DNA of 64,000 nucleotides, from contig NZ_LN831279.1 in NCBI RefSeq assembly GCF_900069005.2, forward strand, positions 758,130 through 822,129. Reading direction: 5' to 3'. This DNA is from Paenibacillus sp. GM2. Its GTDB lineage: Bacteria; Bacillota; Bacilli; Paenibacillales; Paenibacillaceae. Of this stretch, positions 8,274-16,635 are shown one piece after another. The notes below the pieces were generated by a model that saw only the letters and a list, made by a program, of their open reading frames with translations, ran no database searches and had not been told where the DNA came from. A program made the position numbers and the translations under genes. Numbering within the stretch: position 1 is the stretch's first letter; the number at the start of each line of letters is the position of its first letter.

Positions 8274-9626
8274 ATGATCAGTTCAATTCGTTTATCTCGC
8301 TCTATGACAATGAAGGCGCTTACAACACTAGGGGTTATGCTGCTCACACTAATCGTTGTATTTCTGATTGCAGACAAGGCTTCTGCCCACGGTTATATCG
8401 ATGGTCCGGCGAGCCGGGGATATCTGTGTAAGACAGGACAAAATACGAATTGCGGAGCGATTCAGTATGAGCCGCAAAGTCTTGAAGCTCCAAAAGGCTT
8501 TCCGGCAGCCGGCCCAGCCGACGGGAAAATCGCCAGTGCGAATGGCGCCTTCCCTGAACTGGACCAGCAATCCGCTACACGTTGGACAAAAGTAAATATG
8601 TCTGCCGGAACAAACACTTTCCATTGGACACTGACTGCAGCCCATGCTACAACCAGTTGGAAGTATTATATCACAAAGGAGAACTGGAATCCGAATGCGG
8701 CGCTCACACGTGATTCATTCGATCTGACTCCATTCTGCTCCGTGAGTTATAATGGCACACAGCCACCGAATAGTTATTCCGACACTTGTAATGTTCCGCA
8801 ACGTTCGGGATATCATGTCATCCTCGCTGTTTGGGAGATCGCCGATACGCCTAATGCATTCTATAACGTGATCGATGTTAATTTCAGCGGAACAAACCCT
8901 GGCGACAGCCAGCCGCCAACCGCTCCGGCATCTCTCACAGCTGGTAACGTTACAGCCAACACAGTAACGCTCTCCTGGGGAGCCTCCTCCGATAATGTCG
9001 GTGTAACTGGCTATAATGTATATAACGGAAACACGCTGGTAGGCTCGGTGCCTGCTTCGACGCTGAGTTATACGGTAACTGGATTGACCGCGAACACGTC
9101 CTATACGTTTAATGTGAAGGCGGTTGATGCCGCAGGCAACCAGTCGAGCGCCAGCTCCGTTACTGTGAAGACGGGTCAGGCTGCAGCCGATAAAGAAGCG
9201 CCTACTGCGCCGGGCAATTTGCACGTAATGGGGACGCCCACTGCATCCAGCGTAGATCTGATGTGGAGTGCGTCCACGGACAATGTGGGTGTTACAGGCT
9301 ATCGTGTATACCAAGGGTCGAACCTGGTTGCTACCGTCTCTGGTTCGACAACTGATTATAAAGTGACCGGTCTGAATGCTAATACGTCTTATACATTCAC
9401 CGTATATGCTGTAGATGCCGCAGGCAATGTATCCGCGGCCAGCAATTCGGTTCAGGCAACTACAGCAGCAGCACCTGCCGCTCAGCCGTGGGCTGCAGGT
9501 GTCTCTTATGCAACAGGAGATCTGGTAAGCTATAACGGTTCGGTCTATGAATGCCGCCAACCGCATACTTCATTGGTTGGTTGGGAGCCTACCAACGTTC
9601 CTGCTCTCTGGCTGCTGAAGGCCTAA
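8274..9626 (+). CDS. Secreted AA10 lytic polysaccharide monooxygenase with two FnIII domains and a chitin-binding module
   Basis: This copper enzyme oxidatively cleaves crystalline chitin (or cellulose) outside the cell. A signal peptide ends at ASA, leaving His39 as the mature N-terminus ([14 protein letters not shown]), which with His124 ([16 protein letters not shown]) forms the copper histidine brace; Phe196 in NAFYNVID is the usual axial residue. Two fibronectin type III repeats follow (about 212-300 and 308-397, both with [13 protein letters not shown]), then a CBM5/12 module from about 405 ([22 protein letters not shown]). The 450-residue architecture is typical of Bacilli. The start ATG 8274 follows AAAGGAGG. 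A terminator lies after the stop. No chitinase gene is adjacent. Confidence 0.95.
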   Translation: MISSIRLSRSMTMKALTTLGVMLLTLIVVFLIADKASAHGYIDGPASRGYLCKTGQNTNCGAIQYEPQSLEAPKGFPAAGPADGKIASANGAFPELDQQSATRWTKVNMSAGTNTFHWTLTAAHATTSWKYYITKENWNPNAALTRDSFDLTPFCSVSYNGTQPPNSYSDTCNVPQRSGYHVILAVWEIADTPNAFYNVIDVNFSGTNPGDSQPPTAPASLTAGNVTANTVTLSWGASSDNVGVTGYNVYNGNTLVGSVPASTLSYTVTGLTANTSYTFNVKAVDAAGNQSSASSVTVKTGQAAADKEAPTAPGNLHVMGTPTASSVDLMWSASTDNVGVTGYRVYQGSNLVATVSGSTTDYKVTGLNANTSYTFTVYAVDAAGNVSAASNSVQATTAAAPAAQPWAAGVSYATGDLVSYNGSVYECRQPHTSLVGWEPTNVPALWLLKA

Positions 9627-9659
9627 TTTCATAGATTCATATCGCATTTTGGGTTTTGG

Positions 9660-9703
9660 GCTGTCTTCCTTTGAGGAATCTCATAAGGAAGGCAGCTTTT
9701 TTT
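9660..9703 (+). terminator. Terminator of the LPMO gene
   Basis: Stem GCTGTCTTCCTT / AAGGAAGGCAGC with a 13-base loop is followed by seven T residues. Confidence 0.9.
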
Positions 9704-9830
9704 AGGTTGCCGAAAAATGAATGATTCAAAATTGAATATTTCAATTGTTCATAATCCGTTGTATGATGTAAAAGTTGAATTTAGGAATGGTTCAATAAAG
9801 AGCCATTTTATCATCAAAGGGGTGAGCATC

Positions 9831-10724
9831 ATGTCGTCATTATCGCGCTCTCGTACGATTTCATATCTGATCTTTCTCGTAATTATGTGGGGGGTTAACT
9901 GGCCGTTATCCAAATTTGCCCTGGAGTACACGCCACCGCTGCTATTCGCCGGTCTTCGGACCTTAATCGGGGGTGTTCTGCTTATACTGGTAGCTATTCC
10001 TAACTACAAGAAGCTGAATCTGCGCAGGAATTGGCCGCTGTATCTGCTCTCCTCGGTGCTGAACATCGTGCTGTACTATGGATTGCAGACGATCGGGCTG
10101 CAATATTTACCGGCTGGATTATTTTCCGCCATCGTATTTCTGCAGCCTGTATTGCTTGGTGTCTTCTCGTGGTTCTGGCTGGGAGAGTCTATGTATGGGA
10201 TGAAAATGGCTGGGCTGTTCCTTGGCTTCCTCGGTGTGTTCGAGATCAGCGCCGGCGGATTGGCCGGACATCCGTCGATCACCGGTGTACTGCTTGCACT
10301 GGGCAGTGCATTAAGCTGGGCTTTTGGCACCGTGTATATGAAGAAAACGACAGAACGGGTGGATATGGTCTGGATGGTGGCCTCGCAACTAACGCTGGGA
10401 GGACTGCTGCTGCTCGGAACGGGCAGTTATTTGGAGAAATGGAGCGATATTACGTGGAACATTCCTTTTATCAGCGTAATGCTCTTTATCGCTGTCTTCG
10501 TCATAGCTCTGGGCTGGCTCGTTTACTTTAAACTAATTGGTTCTGGGGAAGCGGGGAAGGTTGGTGCATTTACGTTCCTGATTCCGGTCATAGCCATTAT
10601 TTGCAGTGTTATTTTCCTAGGAGAGAATGTAACTTGGAACCTGGTCGCGGGATTAGGCATGATTGTCGTCAGCATCCTGCTGGTTAATATCAGGCCCGGT
10701 GCGCTTCGGCGGACAAGCGAATAA
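9831..10724 (+). CDS. EamA/DMT family exporter
   Basis: This 297-residue integral membrane protein has ten hydrophobic segments arranged as two EamA repeats (about 8-140 and 153-290). Members export small metabolites, often amino acids or purines; the substrate cannot be inferred here. The start is taken as ATG 9831 (MSSLSRSRTISYL) behind AAAGGGGTG. An open stretch upstream to 9717 is AT-rich, carries a small palindrome (TTGAATATTTCAA) and is likely promoter DNA. It is followed by 168 bases and then the Rrf2 gene, which has its own promoter-operator. Confidence 0.88.
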   Translation: MSSLSRSRTISYLIFLVIMWGVNWPLSKFALEYTPPLLFAGLRTLIGGVLLILVAIPNYKKLNLRRNWPLYLLSSVLNIVLYYGLQTIGLQYLPAGLFSAIVFLQPVLLGVFSWFWLGESMYGMKMAGLFLGFLGVFEISAGGLAGHPSITGVLLALGSALSWAFGTVYMKKTTERVDMVWMVASQLTLGGLLLLGTGSYLEKWSDITWNIPFISVMLFIAVFVIALGWLVYFKLIGSGEAGKVGAFTFLIPVIAIICSVIFLGENVTWNLVAGLGMIVVSILLVNIRPGALRRTSE

Positions 10725-10842
10725 TCTCTATCCTTTGGACATTACTGGGGTTGTGGCCGATTCCAGTAGTGCCCTCCCGGTCATTCGGGGCTATATGGGG
10801 GAAGAACCTGACACAAAAGTCGGGATTGCTTTGAGGCTTGAA

Positions 10843-10863
10843 ATTGTGCTAGAATATGCACAT
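10843..10863 (+). promoter_or_regulatory. Palindromic operator upstream of the Rrf2-type gene
   Basis: The palindrome GTGCTAGAATATGCAC (10846-10861) lies in the context AAATT...AT and overlaps a likely -10 (TAGAAT). It matches the site at 11313-11333 in 19 of 23 bases. Location ahead of the regulator gene suggests autoregulation. Confidence 0.65.
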
Positions 10864-10892
10864 TAAGATGCAGGCAAGGGCAGGAGGAAGCA

Positions 10893-11297
10893 ATGGCACA
10901 GTTAAAACGGTTTGGCTTCGGGTTGCAAGCGCTGATTGTACTTGCTGCAAACAATTCGGAACAATGCTCCAGCGCAGAGATCGCCGAACAGATTCAATGC
11001 GAACCAACTGTACTACGCAAAATTTTGGCTCAATTGGCTGAGCAGGGTATTGTAGAGGCCAGGCAGGGGCGTTCCGGAGGTTATCAATTAACGCGCAGTC
11101 CGGAACAAATTACGCTGGCTGAAGTCTATAAATCGCTCCATGAGAAGGAGCCGCAATGGGACCGGATGCTGGATACGACCGGGAACCATCTGTTTGGACA
11201 GAAGATGCATGAATCGTTCTCGAAAATTATGACCGATATCAATACACAAGTGAACCAGGTGCTGGGAACGTATACGGTAGGGGATTTCTTAGACTAA
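10893..11297 (+). CDS. Rrf2 family transcriptional regulator
   Basis: The 134-residue protein has the Rrf2 winged helix-turn-helix at residues ~8-75 (SAEIAEQIQCEPTVLRKILAQLAEQGIVEARQGRSGGYQLTRSP), including the RSGGY wing motif. The three closely spaced cysteines that hold an Fe-S cluster in IscR and NsrR are absent; only Cys25 and Cys35 are present, so it is more like the CymR/YwnA-type apo-regulators. RBS AGGAGG precedes ATG 10893. A palindrome lies upstream, and a near-identical one lies before the next gene, so it probably represses itself and the downstream AbrB/YecD pair. The ligand is unknown. Confidence 0.9.
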   Translation: MAQLKRFGFGLQALIVLAANNSEQCSSAEIAEQIQCEPTVLRKILAQLAEQGIVEARQGRSGGYQLTRSPEQITLAEVYKSLHEKEPQWDRMLDTTGNHLFGQKMHESFSKIMTDINTQVNQVLGTYTVGDFLD

Positions 11298-11312
11298 ATT
11301 TTTTTGGACTAA

Positions 11313-11333
11313 ATTGTGCTATAAATAGCACAT
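11313..11333 (+). promoter_or_regulatory. Palindromic operator upstream of the AbrB-type gene
   Basis: The perfect palindrome arms GTGCTAT/ATAGCAC (11316-11331) sit in the same flanks (AAATT before, AT after) as the site upstream of the Rrf2 gene. The shared sequence is the natural candidate binding site for the Rrf2 protein encoded between them. Confidence 0.7.
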
Positions 11334-11404
11334 ATAGTATTCTCCTCCGGTTCTGGATGCTTTTGATATAGAGAGACTAGAAGAATTGAGATGGAGGTGA
11401 GTGC

Positions 11405-12520
11405 ATGATGAAACTTGTCGGCCGGAGCCGTTATGCCCGTATTATAGCATCGCTGGTCACAGCGCTAATCGGAGGGATTTTGTTCAAGCTGCTGCATCTG
11501 CCTGTGCCTTGGCTGCTGGGTCCGATGCTGGCGGTGTTAGTCGGTTCTAATCTCATGGAGGACCGCTATGAATGGCCACAGCAGTTCAGAAGTATAGGCA
11601 TGGTCATCGTCGGCTACACGATCGGTCTGTCTATGACGCTGACCGCGCTAAGACAGATGTCCCACCAGCTTCCCTATATGCTGCTCATGACAGTCCTGTT
11701 GCTGCTGTTATGCTCAGGTATTGCTTATATAAATTCCAGATTATCAGGCATCGACTACAATTCTGCGCTGCTTGGAAGCATTCCCGGGGGGCTTACTCAA
11801 GTGATCTCTCTCGCCGAGGAGACGGAGGGAATTAATCTTCTTGCGGTTATGATAACGCAGGTGATTCGTCTAATTATGATTATCGTCATTATTCCGCTGC
11901 TCGTGTTCAGTCCCTTCTTCGCTCACGGACATGGGGATACGACCGCTGCAATTCCTTCAACAATAGCGACAGCGACCCATAGCAGCAATCCGCTTATTAT
12001 GCTCTTGTTTGCTGTTGTCTGTATTGCGGGAGCATTTTTGGGCAAGAGGATTCATTTGCCGACTCCGCTATTACTGGGGCCCGTTATTGCAACAGCCACC
12101 TTGCAGCTGCTCGGTATAACCGGTATGGCTCTGCCGGGCTGGATCATTAACACCGCACAGCTGCTAATTGGCGTAAATGTCGGTTTGATGCTGAAACCGG
12201 GCCGCATGGAGCATAAGTTCAGAACCATATCCATCGCCATAGGCTGCGGGCTCTTGCTGGTAGTTGGAGCCTGGGGCCTCAGCTTGCTGCTTGTCTATGT
12301 TCAATCCGTCTCCGGAGCGACGGCTCTCTTAAGCCTGGCTCCAGGGGGAATGGACCAGATGGGGATTATAGCTCATGAGATTGGTGCAGATTTGGCTATA
12401 GTTGCCGGATATCAATTATTTAGAACATTCTTTATTATGTTTGCCATACCGCCTTTAGTTCGTCTATTGTTCCGGATTCAGAAGAAGAAAAAAACGATTA
12501 AACAAGGAGAGATTGTATGA
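11405..12520 (+). CDS. AbrB family (PF05145, AmoA-like) membrane protein
   Basis: Despite the family name, this 371-residue protein is an integral membrane protein, not the transition-state regulator AbrB. It has two homologous halves rich in hydrophobic segments, with the family motif PWLLGPMLAVLVGSN near residue 36 and its counterpart PTPLLLGPVIATATLQLLG near 220, plus SLAPGGMDQMG near 312. Function in the family is poorly known; transport is suspected. RBS ATGGAGGTGAG precedes ATG 11405 (a second ATG follows at once). Its stop overlaps the next start (ATGA), so it is co-translated with the hydrolase. Likely control is by the Rrf2 protein. Confidence 0.85.
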   Translation: MMKLVGRSRYARIIASLVTALIGGILFKLLHLPVPWLLGPMLAVLVGSNLMEDRYEWPQQFRSIGMVIVGYTIGLSMTLTALRQMSHQLPYMLLMTVLLLLLCSGIAYINSRLSGIDYNSALLGSIPGGLTQVISLAEETEGINLLAVMITQVIRLIMIIVIIPLLVFSPFFAHGHGDTTAAIPSTIATATHSSNPLIMLLFAVVCIAGAFLGKRIHLPTPLLLGPVIATATLQLLGITGMALPGWIINTAQLLIGVNVGLMLKPGRMEHKFRTISIAIGCGLLLVVGAWGLSLLLVYVQSVSGATALLSLAPGGMDQMGIIAHEIGADLAIVAGYQLFRTFFIMFAIPPLVRLLFRIQKKKKTIKQGEIV

Positions 12521-13092
12521 GCGCGTTAAACGTTGATTTCAGTAAAACGGCATTGGTTCTGATCGACTTGCAGAAGGGGATCACGAAGATGTTTGACGGT
12601 ACCCAAGAGGTCGTGGATCAGGCGGCGAGACTGGTCGAGCTGTTCCGCCAAAAGGGCGGCTTTATCGCATTTGTAAAGGTGGCGTTCCATGACGGCCGCG
12701 ACGCCTTGAAGCCGACGACCGATATGCCGCCGGCTCCTGCCAGGCCTATTCCGGCGGATTGGGCAGAACTTGCTCCTGAATTGGGCGTAAGCGGACAGGA
12801 CTATGTCGTCACCAAACGCCAATGGGGAGCCTTTTTTGGTACAGACCTGGATCTGCAGCTTCGTCGCCGGGGTGTCGACACAATTGTCCTGTGCGGAGTA
12901 TCCACAAACATCGGTGTCGAAGGAACAGCAAGAGAAGCATACCAGCATGGGTATAACCAAATCTTGATTACTGATGCGATGGCCGCTGCTTCCGAGGAAG
13001 AACATCAATTGAGCTGTAAATATATTTTCCCAAGAATCGGCAAATTGAGAACGACAGAGGAATTTATTGCGGAAGCCGGGCGTGGGGATTAA
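12517..13092 (+). CDS. YecD-like isochorismatase-superfamily hydrolase without catalytic Cys
   Basis: The 191-residue cytoplasmic protein has the superfamily Asp17 (LVLIDLQKGI) and Lys100 (VVTKRQWGAFFGTDLD), but at the nucleophile position reads STNIGVEGTAR, with Gly133 where cysteine hydrolases have Cys. The same GVSTNIGVE pattern is found in E. coli YecD, and siderophore isochorismatases also lack the Cys, so the reaction is probably not nicotinamidase-like amide hydrolysis. The natural substrate is unknown. It overlaps the AbrB-type gene by four bases and closes that operon before a long hairpin terminator. Confidence 0.88.
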   Translation: MSALNVDFSKTALVLIDLQKGITKMFDGTQEVVDQAARLVELFRQKGGFIAFVKVAFHDGRDALKPTTDMPPAPARPIPADWAELAPELGVSGQDYVVTKRQWGAFFGTDLDLQLRRRGVDTIVLCGVSTNIGVEGTAREAYQHGYNQILITDAMAAASEEEHQLSCKYIFPRIGKLRTTEEFIAEAGRGD

Positions 13093-13105
13093 TTAGTGGG
13101 TAAAG

Positions 13106-13151
13106 AAAATCACCGCGGATATGGAAAATGCATATCCGCGTAAGTGATTTT
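13106..13151. terminator. Bidirectional terminator between convergent genes
   Basis: Arms AAAATCAC / GTGATTTT enclose a second stem GCGGATAT / ATATCCGC. The T and A runs on both sides suit termination of both the YecD-like gene and the minus-strand gene that ends at 13173. Confidence 0.8.
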
Positions 13152-13172
13152 AATGTAAGATTTCCGGGGAAA

Positions 13173-13430
13173 TTATTGCGCTCCAAGTAGAGCGGATTTC
13201 ACAGAGCTGCCATCTGAAGTTAAGCGATACATGCCTATTACAACGGGATTAACCTGAACCAACCCTTTGCTTGCCAAATCTTTAAGGGGCTGATTTACCG
13301 AAGAAGTATCCTCACTTGCATTTGATAGTTGGGCAGCAAGCTGTATCGGAGTCTGCCACTCCGTGGTTAAGACGAGCAACACTTCCTGTTGCAGGGGAGT
13401 TAAATTCACACTGATAACCTCCTCGATCAA
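13173..13430 (-). CDS. Small winged-helix-like protein
   Basis: This 85-residue protein has a pattern like a MarR/HTH fold: LTPLQQEVLLVLTTEWQTPIQLAAQLSNASEDTSSVNQPLKDLASKGLVQV followed by a wing-like MYRLTSDG. The start ATG 13430 has GGAGG upstream (TCGAGGAGGTTATC reading in the gene direction overlaps the first codons). It may be a small regulator, but I know no named family. Its promoter faces the tRNA-Ala region. Confidence 0.7.
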   Translation of the reverse strand: MIEEVISVNLTPLQQEVLLVLTTEWQTPIQLAAQLSNASEDTSSVNQPLKDLASKGLVQVNPVVIGMYRLTSDGSSVKSALLGAQ

Positions 13431-13640
13431 AGTTTTTATCTTAAATGGATAATAAATAAGTTTTATTGTATCAAAAAATAGTTTGAATTTCGAAGATTAA
13501 CCGTAATCGGGCAGGATAAATCGGGTCAAAGGACTAAAACCGAAAACCGGGCAAATGACTTTATCCAGATTGAAACAAAGTATATAGTTTATGGAAGTAG
13601 AAGCAAGAGGGACAGAGGAACAATTTTTCGAAAGAAAATA

Positions 13641-13674
13641 TTGACAGAGGAAACCCTGTTTGTTATTCTATAAT
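13641..13674 (+). promoter_or_regulatory. Promoter of tRNA-Ala
   Basis: TTGACA at 13641-13646 is followed after 17 bases by TATTCT, which overlaps a perfect TATAAT at 13669-13674. This is a strong vegetative-type promoter about 20 bases before the tRNA. Confidence 0.7.
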
Positions 13675-13693
13675 AGTCTTTTACAATTATTGC

Positions 13694-13769
13694 GGGGAAT
13701 TAGCTCAGCTGGGAGAGCGCTTCGCTGGCAGCGAAGAGGTCAGGGGTTCGAGCCCCCTATTCTCCACCA
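13694..13769 (+). tRNA. tRNA-Ala (anticodon GGC)
   Basis: The 76-base cloverleaf has acceptor arms GGGGAAT/ATTCTCC, D-arm GCTCAGCTGGGAGAGC, anticodon arm CTTCG-CTGGCAG-CGAAG with anticodon GGC (reads GCC/GCU), T-arm with GGTTCGAGCC, discriminator A and an encoded CCA end. It stands alone, with its own promoter and terminator. Rearranged gene fragments follow at once, which fits tRNA genes being insertion hot spots. Confidence 0.97.
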
Positions 13770-13783
13770 AACATCTAACACAA

Positions 13784-13808
13784 GCGGCGGGTAGTGCCGC
13801 CTTTTTTT
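13784..13808 (+). terminator. Terminator of tRNA-Ala
   Basis: Stem GCGGC / GCCGC followed by C and seven T residues, 15 bases after the CCA end. Confidence 0.85.
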
Positions 13809-13827
13809 ATCCAATAAATATGATTCC

Positions 13828-13864
13828 AGAAGAAGATGTCGATCATTCGGCATCTTCTTTTTTT
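13828..13864 (+). terminator. Second plus-strand terminator after tRNA-Ala
   Basis: Arms AAGAAGATG / CATCTTCTT are followed by a T run. It overlaps the end of the minus-strand AraC remnant and probably was the shared terminator of an older gene pair. Confidence 0.7.
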
Positions 13865-13941
13865 GTCTCTCTTAGAAAGTTGGCAGACCGGGCGACCTTT
13901 TTATCCCGAAATTGCTTAGGCGTCACGCCGGTTCTCGCATC
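13843..13941 (-). pseudogene. Remnant: C-terminal tail of an AraC family regulator
   Basis: Reading the minus strand, about 32 codons ([19 protein letters not shown]... ending at TGA 13843-13845) match the end of AraC-type HTH domains, where (t)GVTPKQFR is the hallmark after the second helix-turn-helix. The rest of the gene is missing; the reading breaks at about 13941, where GH3-like sequence begins in another frame. Confidence 0.55.
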
Positions 13942-14105
13942 TTCGAGCTGGAAAGTACTAGATCCGAGTAAGCAAAGGTTGTATAGCTTAGGCCATATCC
14001 GAATGGAAACAGCGGGGCAATCTCTTTTGTATCATAATAACGGTCTGATTCGTTGGCTGATGGATCAAGCGGTATCCGCAGCGCGAAATCCTTCCCATCC
14101 CAACT
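13938..14105 (-). pseudogene. Inverted internal fragment of a GH3 beta-glucosidase
   Basis: On the minus strand the frame reads [17 protein letters not shown], then [20 protein letters not shown], a segment found in all bacterial GH3 beta-glucosidases just before their C-terminal FnIII-like domain (consensus [21 protein letters not shown]). In an intact gene this would precede VRDTESSV on the same strand; here it points the other way. The clear homology spans about 13938-14057, and the region to 14105 is of uncertain origin. Confidence 0.75.
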
Positions 14106-14584
14106 TTGTTCGGGATACGGAGAGTTCCGTGATACGTCCGGAGAAAGAGTTGAAAGGGTTCGATAAGGTAGCACTGCAGCCTGGCGAGAGTCAAACGGTA
14201 CATTTTGAGCTCGATAAACGAGCCTTTGCATATTACAATGTTGAATTGCAGGACTGGTATGTGGAGACGGGCCGATTTGAGATTCTGGTCGGCAAATCGT
14301 CACGCGAAGTGATGCTCCAGGAATCGGTCCATATCACTTCAACCTCGGTCTGGAAACGGACTTACACTCGGGACACAACGATAGGGGATTTGCTCGAGGC
14401 CCCCAAAGGGAAGGAATTACTCGCAAAGCTTCTGCATAGTAACCCGTTAGCAGAGGGCAGAGATGCTGAATATGCGTTAAGTCTTCTCAAAGCCGCGCCG
14501 GTTCGTGGATTGATCTGGTTCAGCAATGGCGCATTCTCTGAGCGGGATCTGGAAGATTTGCTGAGGAAGCTGAATGGGAATTGA
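14105..14584 (+). pseudogene. C-terminal fragment of a GH3 beta-glucosidase
   Basis: From TTT 14105 the plus frame reads [20 protein letters not shown] and [20 protein letters not shown], the FnIII-like domain of GH3 beta-glucosidases, and continues to a normal-looking C-terminus at 14584. The catalytic domains are absent and there is no start or RBS at the fragment edge; the open frame upstream (to 13820) is formed by chance across the inverted piece and a terminator. This is a dead 3' end of a gene about five times longer. A terminator still follows. Confidence 0.85.
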
Positions 14585-14622
14585 TACCTGAGCATTGAAC
14601 CCGAATTTACTAATATTATATA

Positions 14623-14667
14623 AAGGTTGCTCCTGTAACTAAACTGGTTATAGGGGCAGCTTTTTTG
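14623..14667 (+). terminator. Terminator after the GH3 remnant
   Basis: Arms AAGGTTGCTCCTGTAAC / GTTATAGGGGCAGCTT, pairing through with G-U pairs, are followed by six T residues. It probably belonged to the intact GH3 gene. Confidence 0.88.
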
Positions 14668-14816
14668 CCGTGGTGCATATGATCAATGTTGTTGGCAAGT
14701 TGACATGTTTTTGAGAAGAGTGTAAGAAACTTTATATCGTAAAATCCCGGGTTGTAAGAAATTAATGATTAAATATACAATAGAACATAATTTGATACTC
14801 GAAAGGATAGAAGACG

Positions 14817-15086
14817 ATGAGAGCTGTTATTACGGTTACTGGAAAAGATACGGTAGGAATTCTAGCGCGCGTAAGCACGATGTGCGCCAAGTACAATGCG
14901 AATGTCATTGAAGTGAGCCAGACCGTGCTTCAAGATATGTTCGCCATGATAATGATGGTGGATATTGATCAAATTAATTGCGAATTGCATGAGCTGGTGG
15001 ATATTATGCGCACTGAAGGTGAGCGACACGGTCTCGTCATCCAGTTGATGCATGAGGACCTGTTCAACTCCATGCACCGCATTTAG
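14817..15086 (+). CDS. ACT domain protein (UPF0237 family)
   Basis: This 89-residue protein is a single ACT domain (AVITVTGKDTVGILARVSTMCAKYNANVIEVSQTVLQDMFAMIMMVDI), the amino-acid-binding fold seen in GcvR-like regulators. ATG 14817 is preceded by GAAAGGATAG. A promoter such as TTGTAA-N18-TACAAT lies about 40 bases upstream. It is followed by the UPF0210 gene 103 bases downstream; this pair is conserved side by side across Firmicutes, so the two probably act together, possibly with the ACT domain sensing a ligand. The ligand is unknown. Confidence 0.9.
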   Translation: MRAVITVTGKDTVGILARVSTMCAKYNANVIEVSQTVLQDMFAMIMMVDIDQINCELHELVDIMRTEGERHGLVIQLMHEDLFNSMHRI

Positions 15087-15189
15087 AGGAAATTCGAAAA
15101 GTCAACCGGACCTTTTGAACATGAGCTAATCCGAACTTGGAACTTAGCAGTTAGCGATATTCTAATCAAGGCTGAAGGGAATGTACCTG

Positions 15190-16548
15190 ATGATAAACTC
15201 GAAAGAAGTATTAGAGACGATTCATATGATCCAGGATCAGCATCTGGATATCCGCACGATTACGATGGGAATTTCCCTGCTGGATTGCGCGGACCCGGAT
15301 ATTGAGAAGAGCTGTGACAAAGTGTATGCCAAAATAACACGACTGGCCCGCGATCTGGTCAAGACGGGGGAGGATATTGAGAAGGAATACGGGATTCCGA
15401 TTATTAACAAACGCATCTCGGTAACGCCGATTTCCGTTCTGGTTGCAGCAAGCGGCGGTGATCCGGTGCTGTACGCGAAGACGCTGGACCGTGCGGCGAA
15501 GACCGTTGGCGTCAACTTTATCGGCGGATATTCGGCCCTGGTACAGAAGGGCTTTGCAGCGGGTGACCGCGCTCTGATCGAATCTATTCCACGGGCCCTG
15601 AAAGAGACGGAGCATGTATGCTCCTCTGTGAATGTCGGTTCGACCAAAGCGGGGATTAATATGGATGCGGTGGCTCTCATGGGCGATATTGTCCGGCAGT
15701 GTGCCGAACTGACCGCAGACCAGGACTGCTTCGGAGCCGCGAAGCTGGTTGTGTTTTGCAACGCGGTTGATGATAATCCGTTCATGGCGGGGGCATTCCA
15801 CGGCGTCGGCGAGGGTGATGTCGTGCTTAACGTCGGCGTATCCGGCCCGGGTGTTGTACGAGCTGCGGTAGCTAATGCACCCGACGATTTCGATTTGACC
15901 CAAATCGCCGAGATTATTAAGAAGACGGCGTTCAAGATTACGCGGATGGGTCAGCTTGTAGGTACCGTGGCAAGTGAACGGCTGGGCGTTCCGTTTGGCA
16001 TCGTGGATCTCTCCTTGGCTCCGACGCCGGCGATCGGTGATTCGGTGGCCCATATTCTTGAAGAGATCGGCCTGGAGTCCTGCGGCGCTTACGGAACGAC
16101 AGCAGCGTTGGCGCTGCTGAACGATGCCGTGAAGAAAGGCGGCGTTATGGCTTCCTCTCGGGTCGGCGGCTTGTCGGGCGCATTTATCCCGGTGTCCGAG
16201 GATGCAGGGATGATCTCGGCGGTGCGCGAGGGGGCGCTTGGTCTGGAGAAGCTGGAGGCGATGACTGCGGTATGTTCGGTCGGACTGGATATGATCGTAA
16301 TTCCTGGCGATACGCCAAGTGAAGTCATTGCTGCGCTGATTGCCGACGAAGCGGCGATTGGCATGGTCAACTCGAAGACGACGGCAGTGCGGGTAATCCC
16401 GGCGATCGGCAAAAAAGAGGGAGAAGATCTGGAATTCGGCGGACTGTTCGGAACCGGTCCGGTGATGAAGGTGAATACCTTCTCACCCTTCAAGTTCATC
16501 AAGCGCGGAGGTCAAATTCCGGCACCGCTGCAAAGCTTGAAGAATTAA
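15190..16548 (+). CDS. UPF0210/PFL family protein (DUF711)
   Basis: The 452-residue cytoplasmic protein belongs to the DUF711 family, whose structure is related to pyruvate-formate-lyase-like barrels but which has no proven reaction. Family motifs visible include [15 protein letters not shown] near residue 70, [12 protein letters not shown] near 112, [17 protein letters not shown] near 140 and [10 protein letters not shown] near 212. I choose ATG 15190 ([13 protein letters not shown]) because AAGGGA sits nine bases before it; an in-frame ATG nine bases upstream has no spacing to that site. It forms an operon with the ACT-domain gene. Confidence 0.9.
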   Translation: MINSKEVLETIHMIQDQHLDIRTITMGISLLDCADPDIEKSCDKVYAKITRLARDLVKTGEDIEKEYGIPIINKRISVTPISVLVAASGGDPVLYAKTLDRAAKTVGVNFIGGYSALVQKGFAAGDRALIESIPRALKETEHVCSSVNVGSTKAGINMDAVALMGDIVRQCAELTADQDCFGAAKLVVFCNAVDDNPFMAGAFHGVGEGDVVLNVGVSGPGVVRAAVANAPDDFDLTQIAEIIKKTAFKITRMGQLVGTVASERLGVPFGIVDLSLAPTPAIGDSVAHILEEIGLESCGAYGTTAALALLNDAVKKGGVMASSRVGGLSGAFIPVSEDAGMISAVREGALGLEKLEAMTAVCSVGLDMIVIPGDTPSEVIAALIADEAAIGMVNSKTTAVRVIPAIGKKEGEDLEFGGLFGTGPVMKVNTFSPFKFIKRGGQIPAPLQSLKN

Positions 16549-16581
16549 ACGGGTTCAGCAGACGATTTACGGATATAAAGA

Positions 16582-16624
16582 AGCAGGACAGGAGCAAATT
16601 TCGCTCTTGTCCTGCTATTTTTTT
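16582..16624 (+). terminator. Terminator of the ACT-UPF0210 operon
   Basis: Stem AGCAGGACAGGAGC / GCTCTTGTCCTGCT followed by a T-rich run. Confidence 0.9.
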
Positions 16625-16635
16625 ACTCTGATGAA

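Noticed and set aside
13820-14584. A 254-codon plus-strand open frame starting near the tRNA-Ala terminator
   Set aside because: Its first ~95 codons cross a terminator and an inverted gene fragment and have no family match; only the part from 14105 is real GH3 sequence, so it is a pseudogene, not a gene.
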